This document shows positions 1 to 12,900 of a DNA stretch of 64,000 nt, in pieces. Position 1 is the first letter of the stretch. Every line of letters begins with the position of its first letter. Source of the stretch: Ottelia alismoides (lineage: Eukaryota; Streptophyta; Magnoliopsida; Alismatales; Hydrocharitaceae); the NCBI GenBank assembly GCA_037367405.1, contig JAZKJV010003256.1, positions 1,426,001 to 1,490,000 on the forward strand, read 5' to 3'. Below the pieces are notes generated by a model. That model was not told the DNA's origin, searched no databases, and saw only the letters and a list, made by a program, of their open reading frames with translations. Made by a program: the position numbers and the translations under genes.

Positions 1-1901
1 AGCTCTAGAGCTCCGGCGCGGCTAACTTAACCTAATCGAACTAATTAACTAACTAAAATGCATAATAAATGGCATAGAAACAATCCTAAGAACTACACCT
101 ACCTAGAAAATAGGAAATAACGTAACTCAAACCCGGGTTTTGGCCAGGGAGTAGGACCGCCGATGAAGGTGGCTGTGGGTGCATCTCCTCCTCCTCCAGC
201 TGATCCAAGACCTCCAGGGGACTCCTTCTGTCACAAGGATACACACTTTGGTCGAAGGAGGGTGCTCAAGGATTCGGGGATGACCAAAAATACAAGGAGG
301 AGGAGATGGAGTTATATAAAGAACATAATGAACACTGTTATTGACTAGGCAAAATCAATGAATCGAACATATGTATAATAGATACAAGGGCTGGGTATGG
401 ATCATGATTGATCGAAGATCATTTAATGTGAAGCAATCGAAGACAATTGATGGAAGGATCGACCGGGAAAAATGCATGAAATTGGGGGAAAAGATTGTTT
501 AGACACGCTAGGGGGTCTGAAGGGATAGTTGACCAGGGGTCAACTGTCAACGCGCAACCATTGGGCCACGTAGGCTCACTAGGCGACAAAGCAACTTATT
601 TATTAAAGAACAATTATTTAAAAATAATAAATGATTTTATTTTTTGAGTATAAAATAAAAAATCTTTATTATTTTAGTTAGTATTTTATTGTGATTTTTA
701 TTTATTTTTTGGCTTTATTTATTAGTAGTTAATTTTTAATAGTGTATTTATAGATATATTTGCCTATGTTTTGTACATTTTTATTTTTATTTTATATATT
801 TTATTTTATTATTTTATTCATTTATTTTATATATTTATAACTTATTTTTATGAGTATCAATATATTTTTATTATATTTTTATGATGTGATTTGTATACTT
901 AAACAAATAGATATGTATATTGTATAGGTATATTTATAGGTATTTTACTTATGTATTATATACACCTTTTTATTTTAATGTATTTTATTGGATTTTATAT
1001 TGGGTTTATATTTTTAATAAAATATTGATAGTATTTACAATATTACAAAAATATAAAGGATAAAGAAATAAACGAATGAAACCCACTTTTATTTATATAC
1101 AAGTAATAACATAGGTATTTTGCCTATGTTTTCACATAGACTTATTTTTTTTCTTTTTGGTTTTCTTTTAATTTAAATATGTACATATGTTATAAATAAT
1201 AATTACAAAATTATAAAAATATAAATTTGTAAAAATAATATAGCATGAATAAATTATTTTAATCAGTATAATGTACAATATGGGTCAAAAACCTAACTTT
1301 CACACAGTAACTCCAAAAAATATAAAACCACCACCATTAAATAGCTTGTGAAAAGTTATATACATTTAGAGGTGATTTTGATATGTTTTGAGTTTTTATT
1401 TGAAAGATATGAGTCTATGAAGTTGTATTTTTGGCTTTTTTATTTTGTGTATAAAATGAACACCGTTTATTATTTTTGTACAAACTCAATTTTGTATTTT
1501 TATTTACATTATTATCTACAACTTTCAAGTACAAAGTTTCTTCATTTGATGAATAAATAATAAAGAATAAAATAGATGTCAAAAATGCATAAATAATGAA
1601 TAAAAGAATGGTTTTTTCATTCTATTTTTTGACCCTTATCTCCCCTATTTATTCCTTGTCGACCAACTCAATTCTTGATTTGTTCTCGGGGTTTAGGGTC
1701 ATAAAATATCTTTGATAATTTATTCCTTTTTATTTTCTTCTCTTTATTCTATAATTTTGGCATTAAAAACCATGTTTTATATATTATTAATACAATAAAT
1801 AATGAATGATATTTTGTACAAATTAATTCTATTTACATGCATCAGCTAGGGTTTTTAAGGCCAAAATGATAGAATAAAGGTGATGAAAAGGATATTCATC
1901 A
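1..1901 (-). repeat. LTR1, Athila-type LTR (cut by window start)
   Basis: Noncoding long terminal repeat. It matches 2438-4127 and 11971-13688 over its length: all three begin at the palindrome AGCTCTAGAGCT and finish with an AT-rich tract, the phrase GGGTTTAGGGTCATAAAATA and a terminal ATTCATCA. On the minus strand the LTR therefore begins TGATGAAT. The part left of base 1 (its low-coordinate end, which would be the LTR 3' end) is outside the window. Its high-coordinate end at 1901 is followed directly by the interior of a second LTR, with no polypurine tract or internal sequence between them. The reading frames in it are short and not conserved in the sister LTRs. Confidence 0.8.
311..320 (-). 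promoter_or_regulatory. TATA-like box in LTR1
   Basis: The minus strand reads TTTATATAAC here. The same position in the sister LTRs carries TATA-like sequences (near 2750 and 12288), always just beside the GC-richer central part of the LTR. This is the likely U3 promoter; the assignment is by position and sequence only. Confidence 0.4.
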
Positions 1902-4127
1902 GACGCCTCTTATGCGATCTAGAGTGAGGGCTCCATTGAACGGTTGTTGCTGCTCTAGAAGAACGGGGAAGAACAACGTGTTCCCCAACTTTCAGTCAAA
2001 GCTATCTGCTCCATCCGGCGGTCTTCTTCGATGATCTTTGTCTCTACACCTCCAGGAAGATCTTCCGGAGCTAGTGATGTGATCAAAAAGGTCCAGGACC
2101 CAGTGATGGGGTCTTGGACCGTCGGAGAAGATAGAGCACCTGGAGACCCTTCGACTAGCTCGACTTGACCTAGGAGTGGACCATTCAACCTATAACCTAC
2201 ACAAAGAGACTCTATGGAACGAGGTAGAGGTGCTCAACCCAATTTGAAGCTGAGATGCATAAGGATGAAGGTGGGCGGAGAGGTCCGGTGAAGGCGAAGG
2301 AGGTAGACCTCGATTCGCAGAACCACAAGGGTTATGGTTAATCAGATGGTTCAGGAAGATGGAGAAAGCGTTGTGGAAGGCGTAGAGGTGGAAAGGGTGA
2401 GTCAGGAGCAGAGGTTGCATGGTGAGAACACGACCATAGCTCTAGAGCTCCGGTGAAGCCATTAACCCAATCTACGCTAATGCAAACATTAACACATGAA
2501 ATAAATTGCAGAAAATTAAAAACAAGAATGGAATCTACCTAGGAAATAAAGTGTGCATCTCTTATACTTGGCCGGAGGACCGGGGAGCAGGGCAGCCGGG
2601 GGTTTGCCGTGGGTGCACCTCCCTCCTCCTTCAGCCGCTCCAGATGCTCTAGGGGTTCACCATCTCTCACCCGGTGATACGCTTGATCGGAGATGGGGGC
2701 TTTAGGGATCAGAAAAGTGACCAAATTTGAGGAGGATGGAGGTAGTTATTTATACATAGAATGAGCACCCATATTGACCTTGGGTTAGGGGCAATTCGAA
2801 GCTATGTACAACGGATTTGGAGGTTCGACGTGGATCACTGATGACTATGGTTCGTATTTTGTGAAGGGCTCGAGGGTAATGGAGCATCAGAGCGGAGAGG
2901 AGAAATTCATGAGATGGGACGATCGAAGTTCTGAAAGAAGTCAGAATGAAAGATAGGCAGTTGACCAGGAGGCAACAATCCAGGACACGCGATTGGGCCA
3001 CGTCAGCCCAAGTCGTGACAATATAGGAAGCTTTATTCGAAAATAATTAATTAAAAATAGTAATTGATTTTATTAATTTTTCAGTATAAAATAAAAAAAT
3101 GTTTATTATTTTATGTTGCATTTTAATATGATTTTTATTTATTTTTATGAGCTTATTTATTACAATTTATTTTTAAGGGTATATTTATAGGTATATTGAC
3201 CTATGTTTTGCTCATTTTATTTTGTATATTGTATTTTGATTTTATTATTTTATTTTATTAATTTATATATTTATAACTTATTTTTAGATACACAAATATA
3301 TTTTTATTGTATTTTTCTGATCTTATTTATATACTTAAATAAATAGCAGTATTAAATATATTGGTATAATTATAGGTATTTCATCTATGTGTTTATGTAT
3401 AGTGTTTTATTTTTATGGTTTTATTCTATTCTCAATATGTACATAGATTTACAAAATTATAAAAATATAAAATTATTAAAATAATAAAGAATAAATAAAA
3501 TGAATATTTTATTCTGGTATATGGTACAGTAGGGTTCCAAAACCTAACTTTCACACCTTAACTCCAAAATATATGAATCCACCTTCATTAAATAGCTTAT
3601 TAAAAGTTATATACAATTAAAAGCGATTTTGATACATTTTGAGTTTTTGTTCAGGAGATATGGGTCTGGGAAGTTGGGATATTGGCTTTCTATTCAGAGT
3701 ATAAAATGTACACAATATATTATTTTTGTATAAACTCAATTTTGTATTTTTATCTACAACTTTCATAGACAAAGTTTTTTGTTTGACGTATAAATAATAG
3801 AATAGGTCCCAAAAATGCTTTATTGATGAATAAAAAATATGCTTTTAATTTTATTATTGGCCCTTATCCCCTTACTTTATTCCTTGTCGACCAAATCAAT
3901 TCTTGAGTTGGTCTCGTGGTTTAGGGTCATAAAATACCTTTGATATTTTATTCTTTTTCTTTTATGTCCTATATTCTTTAATTTTGGCATTAAGAACTAT
4001 ATTTATACACAATAAATGGGACAAATAATGAATGTTAATTTGTACAAAATAGTGCTATATACATGCATTAGCTATGGGTTTTAAGGCTAAAATGATAGAA
4101 TAAAGGTGATGAAATGGAGATTCATCA
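1902..4127 (-). repeat. LTR2, truncated 3' LTR of element F
   Basis: Homologous to LTR3 from about 11435 to 13688. The first approximately 1.5 kb of the LTR (equivalent of 9909-11434) is missing, and the break is exactly at the end of LTR1. The high end is GATTCATCA at 4119-4127, followed by the purine tract of F. The segment 1902-2440 is GC-richer than the rest and pairs with 11435-11970. Reading frames within it are not conserved between the LTR copies. Confidence 0.75.
2748..2755 (-). promoter_or_regulatory. TATA-like box in LTR2
   Basis: The minus strand reads GTATAAAT, aligned with the TATA-like box of LTR3 at 12284-12292. Both sit at the junction between the GC-richer central block and the AT-rich block. 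Confidence 0.45.
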
Positions 4128-4143
4128 TCCCCCTACACTTTCC
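4128..4143 (-). promoter_or_regulatory. Polypurine tract of element F
   Basis: The minus strand reads GTGTAGGGGGA immediately before the LTR start TGATGAATC. A purine run ending at the LTR is the expected plus-strand primer of an LTR retrotransposon and fixes the element's orientation as minus. Confidence 0.7.
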
Positions 4144-5290
4144 TTTGCTAGACCCTGGCAAACACTTATGCAATGAGTGCATAAAAATAAAAACAAAGAA
4201 AAGAAAAAGATAGAAAGTGGATTGATTTTAGTTCTCAAACTTGTCTTCATAAAATCAAAGTTTGGTGCTCGGGTCAGACCTTGGTGTGGGAATGTGTGTG
4301 GAACCTGATTGGGAATCAGATTTAAAACACAACAGCCTTCGAGAGTCACATAACTCGATTCAAACCACCTCAATAGCAATGTCAAAACCAGTCTACATCA
4401 TATGAAAACCCTTGTGACTATGAAGCTATCTTGTATAGTGTAAGTGATAGTGGCTCTTCCCCATTGAAATGACAAAAGAATTGACTTATCCAGTATGACA
4501 ACCCAACGATTCCCCAATCCAGCAACTCTTTCCTTGAGGAGCATGGTATTCCCTTCTAAGTTCAAGTGCACCCGACTCAAGAGGAGGGGGGTGAAGAGAA
4601 GAATGGATGGTAGCCGATGTAGCTACCTATCCGGGGATGCATGCCCAGTGTAATCAAGTCATCCAGCTGTAGGCTCACATGATTTCTAACATTTAGAGCT
4701 GAAGCTTTCTTATAATATATATATACTCCGGCATGCATTTTATTTTCAATCAGGCATGTTCACTTTTTTGGAGTCTTTATTTAAACATTTTTTAAATACT
4801 ATATACAACAACATTTACATAAGGAGTTTTTCCTATTGAGCCAAAAGACTATCTCTCTTTTGAAGCATTATTGCAACCCACACTCTCCTGTATTTAGATG
4901 TCGATGCCACTGGACGGGTTGGGGTGCACTTCTCTCCCTAGATGAGGATGAATGTTTCCACTCGTGTACGTCTCATATCAGCAAATCCAATCCTCTCACC
5001 ACTCCAATTGAGTTGAGCCAAGTGAAAGGTGAGAATGTCCAAGTTAGGTCATAGCCGACAAGAGTCATGTGTGCGCCTCAAGAAGTTCTAGTTAAGCAGT
5101 TGAGGTGTCTTGAACCCAGCTTCGAGTCTCAAAGAATTAAGTCTGAATAGACATGAAGTACCTCAAATCTAGTTCCTATAAGGTTCCAGTGAAGTTAGAT
5201 CCATTAAGGTCCAACCAAGCTTTAATCTTCGACTTTACTCAGACTAGTTCAATGTCAAACTTAATCCAAAAAATGCGAATGTTATGCAAA
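4128..5290 (-). repeat. Conserved noncoding 3' block of element F
   Basis: About 1.1 kb between the polypurine tract and an AT-rich stretch. The same order of phrases occurs in A (21318-22470) and C (31037-32200): CTTTGCTAG next to the tract, a CTCTTTCCT..GAGGAG segment, ATTCCCTTCTAAGTTCAAGT, GCATGCATTTTA, AAGGAGTTTTTCCT and AAGGTTCC. No long reading frame is shared, so it is conserved as sequence rather than as protein. It lies where some Athila elements carry an env-like frame; nothing env-like is readable here. Confidence 0.6.
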
Positions 5291-6048
5291 TGCTATATAA
5301 TGTAATGAAAATATTTTTATGATGTAATTTTCAAATTTTGATCTTTTTATGAAATTTTGAAAAGATTTTACAATTTTTTATGCAAGTTTTCAAAAGGTTT
5401 TAGAAATGTTTTTGGATATTTTCAAAACAAAATACTTTCGAAACAAAAAGAGAAGCATGTACAAATATTTACACATGCGTGCATCTAATATCTACAGGAA
5501 TGGAGGTTTAAAGGATTTACAAGAGACATGTTAATTATTTTTATGATAAATAGATATATACAATTGATGAAAAATATTTATTTATTTGGATAATGTTCAC
5601 ATTCCTCAAATTTATTTGAAATCATTTTACAAATTTTTTTTGAAAACAATAGTCCAAAATAATTTTTGCAAATAATCTTTACATACAGTTACAAATTTTG
5701 AAAACTATTTGCAAAGATTTTTCAAACAATATATATAGATTTTTCAAATATTTTTGCGACCATTTTCAAAACCATTTGCAAATAAGTTTTCAAAATATTT
5801 TATTTCACACAAAGAAAAATAAAATATTTTACAAAGGTTAAAATATTTTACAAAATATTTTTCAAATAATTTTCAAAAGATTTTTCAAAAAGATTTTCAA
5901 ACTACTTTCCAAACATTTTGTATAACATTTTTACCTGATTTATTAATCAGTATATACAAAAAGAATTTGAGGAATAATATGCATCTTTTTATGAATTGTA
6001 TATATATATATATAGTATTTTGGCCATATGATTCAAAAATACGAAAGT
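5290..6048 (-). repeat. Degenerate AT-rich simple repeat (F)
   Basis: Low-complexity stretch of irregular TTTTCAAA, TTTTACAAA and AAATATTTT phrases without a fixed period. Equivalent stretches lie at the same place in B (14390-14840) and A (22470-22830). No gene is seen. Confidence 0.6.
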
Positions 6049-6560
6049 ACGAGTTATGGCTAAAGTATATACAAAGTATATACGACCCCCTATACTTAAC
6101 TTGAGCTATGTACCATAGATAGAAAAGAAAAATAGAAGACATCACCCGTACTGTGTATAGAAAAGCCTATACTACAACGAGCGAATGAAAGAGCGAGGAA
6201 TAAATGAATGAGAAGTCGACCGTCTCCCCTATACTTATGATGAAATAATTCGAAGTATAACAGGTTGTATCTACATGCAGGGAGGGTCGAAGGTGGGAAT
6301 AAGCATATCCCAGCTCCGTTTGTCTCTCCCTATACTTAGGGTAAGATATCCCTAAGTACAACAGAGAAAATCAACAAAAGAGGAGACAAGCGAGGGGATC
6401 AATAAAAAAGAAACACTAAAAAGATAGAGTCATGGGAAGAATGCACACATCACCCCCTATACTTAGGGTAATAGTGCCCTAAGTATAGGCAATAAAAGGA
6501 GTGATGGAATGTAACAACAAAAGAACAACCATAATGGGTGCACCGAGTATAAGGTATGTC
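6049..6560 (-). repeat. Inverted-repeat array of element F
   Basis: Series of short inverted repeats spaced about 90-140 bp. The clearest are TATACTTAGGG (6331-6341) with CCCTAAGTACA (6350-6360), and TATACTTAGGG (6458-6468) with CCCTAAGTATA (6478-6488). The first unit starts with ACGAGTTATG (6049-6058) and CCCCCTATACTTA (6086-6098), but its partner arms near 6142-6160 are decayed. Each unit is flanked by a CCCC(C) run, so the minus strand reads TATAGGGGG, like the polypurine tract. The same ordered array is present in A, B and C. Confidence 0.75.
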
Positions 6561-6659
6561 CTAAGTATATACACACATATATGACGAATGATCTGGGGTG
6601 TACCTGACATATACAAGAAAGAAGGAATGATAAGAAAAAACATATATACATAAGCGTAA

Positions 6660-8690
6660 AGAACATGGACGTGCTAGACGATATCTAACACTCGAATACC
6701 ATACTCTCGTCATCGTCTCCCTGTGAGAACTGTGATGCAACTATAAAGAGAAAAACACCCTAATATGCAATCAGGTGGGTGTCAGCTATCGATCACAGTA
6801 GATCTAAAACTAAGCCAGGATCTGGTAGTGAGAAGCAAAACATTAGCTCATGGGAATAGAGTGAGAGATCGTAGTCCATATTGTAAGACATGGAGAGGAA
6901 GGAACAATACATATTCCTCCATGTCACTCATAGTCTCAAGAAGATGCAAAAAGTGAAGAGAAGGAGACTCTCTACGTAGCTCGATATCCGATGGACATAA
7001 CGTGTAACGATAAAAAACAATCAGAATATCACAATACATGACTCAACCTTGCGAGGGTCGTCAAGGTGAACAGAATCAGAAGGGTCAGAAGTCTCAGCAA
7101 AATCAGAAGACTTGGTCTCGTGATCCACTAACTAGGATACACAACCAGAGAGGAGACTGAGTACACAAATCAGAAGACTTGACTTCGTGCTCTACCAGAT
7201 CGGAGACACCAGAAGTGAAGATGAGTACCTACAAAATGATGTATCCTCCCATAAATAATCCTCGGAGAGTGATACATACTAAGAAATGAATAATTAGAAC
7301 AGACCTCATCCTTGTGAGGGCCGTCAAGGAGAGTAGGCTCAAAGGAGTCAGATCCATTAGACAGATCAACAGAAGTAGTCTCGATAGGCGACATATCGGC
7401 TACCCATCAGAAGAAATCAAAAAGGTCTAGAAAATGTCACAATCTCTAGCAAATAACCCTCGGAGAGTACTGTGAACTAGACATGGAATAATCAGAAGAA
7501 AGAGACGCATACTTGCGAGGACCGTCAAGGAGAGAAGACTTAAAGGAGTCCATACAACTAGGATAATCAGTCTCATGTTCCGACAGATCAGACACACAAT
7601 CAGACAATGAGACTGATATCTCATATCAAACGAGTCGGTTTCATGCTCCATCAAGATGGACACACAAGCAGTGAGTGAAATTGATAGTAAAGAAAGAGTT
7701 GCATCCTCCCACATATAGTCGTTCAGGAGTAATGCAAACTAAGTCAATGAAAATCAGAGAAATGCCGGCATCAAGTCTTAGGTCCTCAACAGTAATCAAT
7801 CAATCATCATGGAGGGCATAAGTCTATGGAGGGGGAAGAGATCAACATGGAAATCACAATGCAGTCCCTCAAATCAATCAAGTCAGCTGAGATGGATCAA
7901 GATGTCAGAAGGAGATCTTCAAAGTGCTAAATGGGGGTGGAAAAGTTTGGACATGGAGGATGGATCAGTCAAGAAGATGAGTGAAATCACATGGGTTTCG
8001 AACACCGTCGCTTTGAAGCACGTATAGATATAGTATATCAAGCGTTTAAACCAAGATGGACAGAACCTAATAAGAGATTGTACAATCATGACTCATGGAA
8101 TCATCATCAAATCATCAGTATCAATCATATCCTCGATCCAGTGTGCGAGATCAGAAATCCTCAATAAGGAGTCACACCTGTAATAGTGCCAAAATCAGAG
8201 TCCTCAATAAAGAATCTATGCACATATCAATGTCAGATCCACCAAAAATAGCATCTCAATCTCAGTATCCTCAAATATACCCAGCTTACTCAAATAATTC
8301 TTGAAATCACAACCTCGATGCGGACCTCATCAATAGCATATCAATCCTGGGTGAAAGAATGAATGATACGGAAAGGAACAACGAGGGTGGGCTAGAATGA
8401 CGAAACGAAGACAAAATTATGGTTCAAGAAGAGAGTCTTCTTGAATCGGATAAGAGGTAGGGTGATATGGGCAAGGATACAACCGCAAAATCCAGCTACA
8501 AAATTGAAGACCAAGACCCAATATCACGACTTAATAAAGAAGAAGATGATATAGACAAAGAAAGGAAGGCAAACTCAATAAAAATAAGAACTCAAAAACT
8601 TAGGGTTATGCAAACTCAAAGAATGATGAACGTAACTGGACCAAAAATCACAATCGATGTACAACGCAACCTCACCTACTCAACATAGTG
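6660..8690 (-). pseudogene. Decayed internal body of element F with repeated Ser/Asp-rich segments
   Basis: This occupies the place of gag-pol, but no retroelement domain is recognisable. Between about 6840 and 7760 a degenerate unit of roughly 230 bp occurs about three times. Markers are CCTTGCGAGGGTCGTCAAGG (7048-7067) and its variants near 7310 and 7513, and CCTCGGAGAG near 7259 and 7448. On the minus strand the units read as related peptides, with SDSF..TLLDGPHK and MDSF..SLLDGPRK followed by an SPR motif. They resemble in composition the acidic linker between protease and RT of elements A and C. From 7760 to 8690 nothing was recognised; short frames there look accidental. Function unknown. 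Confidence 0.45.
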
Positions 8691-9908
8691 AAGACCAAAG
8701 GTAGTGGTCATTTATCTTTTCTATTTTAGAGTTAGGCGAGCTTCAAAAAAGTTGTACAAACACATAGGTGGGCCTAGATTGGGACACTAATCCTTAGTGT
8801 GTACGCGAGAATAAAATGCACATACAATGAGGGGGTTGCTCTCCCCAAGACAATGGATTCCTTACGTTTGTTTTAAAAATCAGATAGTTAGCAGTCCCAA
8901 TTTTATTTTGGTTATCACTTTTTTTTTGTATTTTTCAATGCAATTGCCTAATGAACTTCCAATTCCATTAACATCATAGATGATCAAAATCAGAGGGAGA
9001 AGGTCGGAAAATCAATGCAAGTCGGGAATCGATGATGCATGCATAGTCAGAAGACTTACAGTGCTTCCCAACTCTCTCCGTACGGGATGCATAACATAAT
9101 TGAAAGCTACACTACATGAAATGCAAGCCGATGGAATCTCCCTAAAATAGTAATTGCTATTATCATGAAGCACAAGATGCTAACTATATAGATATGAGAC
9201 CTAAGTTCGGTCTTTGATACCACTCGGTGCCCACCACAACGGGCCCTGCCAGTGCTATATGCGACCTCTCTCGGCATGCGGTATCAAGTCTCAATAGCTA
9301 ACAATTACGATTTGACTAAGTCCAAAAGCGCATCTATAGGTACATGCAAATATATTAGGGATTGGACCTTAATATATCGAGCAAGCCCTAAGGTAGTGCT
9401 CAATCACACAAAACAAATAAAAATAAAGTAGAAAAATAAAGAAAAATAAAGCCATGAAAACATGATAAAAACCGACGAGGCCACCAAGGAAACAATCCCT
9501 CAGGCATTGGACCTCATGAAGTAGCAGTGTCCATGAGAGTCCTAAGTATTACAAATTAAGTGTTGTCTCTCTCTAACTTTAATTTTCAAAATAAAATAAA
9601 ACAAAACAAAATAAAATATAAGTGAAGGATCCAAAATTCCTCCAAGTCTTCATATGCTACTTTCTTCTGCCAGTTAAGTCAGAAAGCTGGCTCCACCTTG
9701 CTTGGGTGCATAGGTCCTCCTAAGAAGTCCTCCCTTGCGTGGTGGTCCCTCGCAACAAAGTCAAACAAAGAGGAGTGTTAGAAAATTCACAAATAATATC
9801 TAATAATTAAGAAAATAAACAAACAAAGAAATATGTATAGTCAAGAGTAAAGAAAAAAAATAAAAGAGTCCAATCTATTCGGCGTTGCTCCCTGGAAATG
9901 TCACCATT
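8690..9908 (-). other. 5' leader of element F
   Basis: Noncoding region between the 5' LTR and the former coding part. It shares landmarks with the leaders of C (34952-36379) and A (42266-43860): an AATGAGGGGGTT(G/A)CTCTCCC segment (8827 here), a GGTGCCCAC..GGG(C/T)CCTGCCAG segment near 9225 (A near 43297), and TAAGTCCAA shortly after. No long frame. It probably holds packaging or translation signals, which is inferred from position only. Confidence 0.55.
9890..9906 (-). promoter_or_regulatory. Primer binding site of element F (tRNA-Asp type)
   Basis: The minus strand reads TGGTGACATTTCCAGGG, two bases after the LTR end. It is a decayed form of TGGCGCCGTTGCCGGGG, the complement of the plant tRNA-Asp 3' end that Athila-lineage elements use. 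It sits at the low edge of LTR3 and confirms that LTR3 is the 5' LTR of F. Confidence 0.6.
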
Positions 9909-12900
9909 TGTTGACTGAGATCTCAGGAGGGTCTAAAAATATGCTCACTAAATACGAAGCGAAGATAACATTCTCGCTGAGGCGACCGCTCACGAAACCT
10001 CAAGTCAATCAATAATTAACCCATAAATAAAATAAAACAATGATTAGGAAAAATGTGGAGTTAAAATTTATTATAACTCTATAACGAAGGTGTATAGTGT
10101 GTATGCCTGTGTAGAGGGCGACCATAAGGAGCAAATGGTAGATTGGGCAATAATGCACAAAAAATTGTCCTTTTCTCTTATCCCTTTATTATCTTTTTGT
10201 GTGGATTTTAATTTTTATATTTTTTAATTTTAATTTATATATTTTTTGTTTTTAATTTTATAAATTTTATTTTCTTTTTATGTTTTCTGATTTTTTTATT
10301 TTTTTTTCTTTTTAAATATATGATATAAGAATATATAAGGCTATATATACAGTATAGAGTAATATAATTATAGATACTACTAAAACAATCAAAATACAAG
10401 AAATAAAATGTTTTTGTTTTACATATTTTCTAATGTTTTTATGATTTTTCTAGGATTTGTGCATACTTTTATGTATTTTTAAAATAAAAAATATCTCAAA
10501 TCAGGGAATAAATAAATAGGTAGAATTAATTAGAAGATTAAAAATAGCAAATAACATCTGAAATTCTTCAAATCAATTTTAATAGATAGATAATAATAGA
10601 AAGAAAATCTAGAAACAAAAATAAATATTTTTGACGTTTTTGGGAATTTTATATATTTTTTTACTCGATTTTGGAGATTTTTAATTTTTATGCCTTTTCT
10701 TTTTCTTTTTTAGGAATTTTTGGTTTGGAAATATAAATACTAAAAATAAACAACTTATATTTTTTTGGAATTTTTTAAAAAGGTTTTATATTTTTTGGTA
10801 CTTTTCTAGTGAAACAAGGACAAAAACATGTTCATTTGATTTTTAATAAATAGTTAGATGCCTAAAATACCAAAATAAAAATATGAAGTGAAAATACATG
10901 ATAGAAGTCATCTAACCCTATTTTTACATAATTTTTGGAGCTTGGGGTGCTATTTTTATTAAATGAAATTCAAGCAAAAAAAATACATGAACTAGGAAGG
11001 GCATATTTCAAATAAAAATTAACGTTAGCGGCACATGTGCAAATTACCCAAAAATGTACAACTAATATTCACATTTATTGGTCTAAACATAAATACAAAA
11101 AATCCCAAGAGCATACATGCAATTTTCCTAGCTAACATGGGACAACAAGTGAGCTAAACTGGGTTGGACCAAAATGCAATATGGAATAAATAAAAGGGTT
11201 CCTTAGGAAAATTACCAATTTATTTATGCTACACAATTTAAATACAGGACTAATAAATAAATCAAAAATTACAGGGGAAGATATGAAATTTACCCTTAAA
11301 GTGTGCGCGATCCAACGGTGCAGATCATCTCACTTTCCACGCACTGTACGCTAGTCGACCGATGATGATTCATGTCTGGACGTCTGACATTAGATCTTGG
11401 AAGAAGAACTGATGGTCTAGGCTCTGAAGATCGGATACCTCCTGTGTGATCTGGAGTAGGGGGTCCGTCGAATGACTACTGCTGCTCTAGTAGAACAGGG
11501 AGGAATGACGTATTCCCCAACCTTCAATCGATGATATCTCCTCCATCCGACGGTCTTCTTCGATGTTCTTTGGCTCTACACCTTTGGGAAGGTCTTCCGG
11601 AGCTAGTGACATGCTCAAGAAGGTCCAGGACCCTGTGATGGGGTCTTGGCCTTTTGAAGAAGATAGAGCACCTAGAGACCCTTCGAGCGGCTCGACTTCA
11701 AGCCAAGAGGGGTCCATTCTACCTTGAACCTGCACGAAGAGACTATATGGCATGAGGCGAAGGTGCTCGACCCAATTTGAAGCTGAGATGCATAAGGATG
11801 AAGGTGGGCGGAGAGGTCCGGCGATGGAGAAGGAGGCGGACCTCGATTCACAAAACCATGAGGGTTCTTGTTGATCGGATGATTTGAGAATATGGAGAAG
11901 GTGTTGGGGAAGGTGTGGAGGTGGAAAGGGTGAGTCAGGAACATAGGTTGCATGGTGAAAACACGACCGGAGCTCTAGAGCTCTGGCAAGGCCATTAACC
12001 TAATCTACATTAATGCAAGCATTAAAACATGAAATAAATTACAAGAATTGAAAAACATGAATGAAATATACTTAGTAAATAAAGTGCACTGCTCTTATAC
12101 CTGGCCGGATGACTAGGGAGCAGGGCGGCCGGATGTCCGCCATGGGTGCACCTCCCTCCTTCTTCAGTTGCTCCAGATGTTCCAAGGGTTCGCCAGCTGT
12201 CACATGGTGACACGCTTGACCAGAGATGGGGGCTTTAGGGCTCGAAAAAGTGACCAAATTTAAGGAGGAGGACGGAGGTTGTTCTTTATACACAGAATGA
12301 GCACCCTTATTTACCTAGGGATGGGGGCGAATCGAAGCTATGTAAACGGATCTGGAGGTTTGGCGTGGCTTGCTGATGACTGAGGTTCAGATTTTATCAA
12401 GGGCTCGAGGGTAGTGGAGCATCTGAGAGGAGGGGAGAAATTCATGAAGATGGACTGCTTTAGGTTTTGACAAAAGTCAGAATGAAAGACGGACAACTCA
12501 CCCGGAGACAACAGTCCAAGCCACACGATTGGGCCACGCCAGCCCAAGTCACGACAAAATAGGAAGCTTTATTCGAAAATAATTAATTAAAAATAGTAAC
12601 TTATTTTATTTATTTTTGAGTTTAAAATAAAAAATATTTATTACTATACGCAACATTATAATATGATTTTTATTTATTGTTATGAGCTTATTTATTACAA
12701 GTTATTTTTGAGGGTATATTTATATGCATATTGACCTATGTTTTGCTCATTTATTTTTTTGTATTTTTGATTTTATTATTTTATTTTCTTAGTTCATATA
12801 TTTATAACTTATTTTTAGTTACACAAATATATTTTTATTGTAATTTTCTTATCTTGTTTATATACTTAAATGAATAGGGGTATTAAATATATAGGTATTT

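Noticed and set aside
4398..4580. Small frames in the F 3' block
   Set aside because: Not conserved in the aligned blocks of A and C; the nucleotide sequence is conserved instead.
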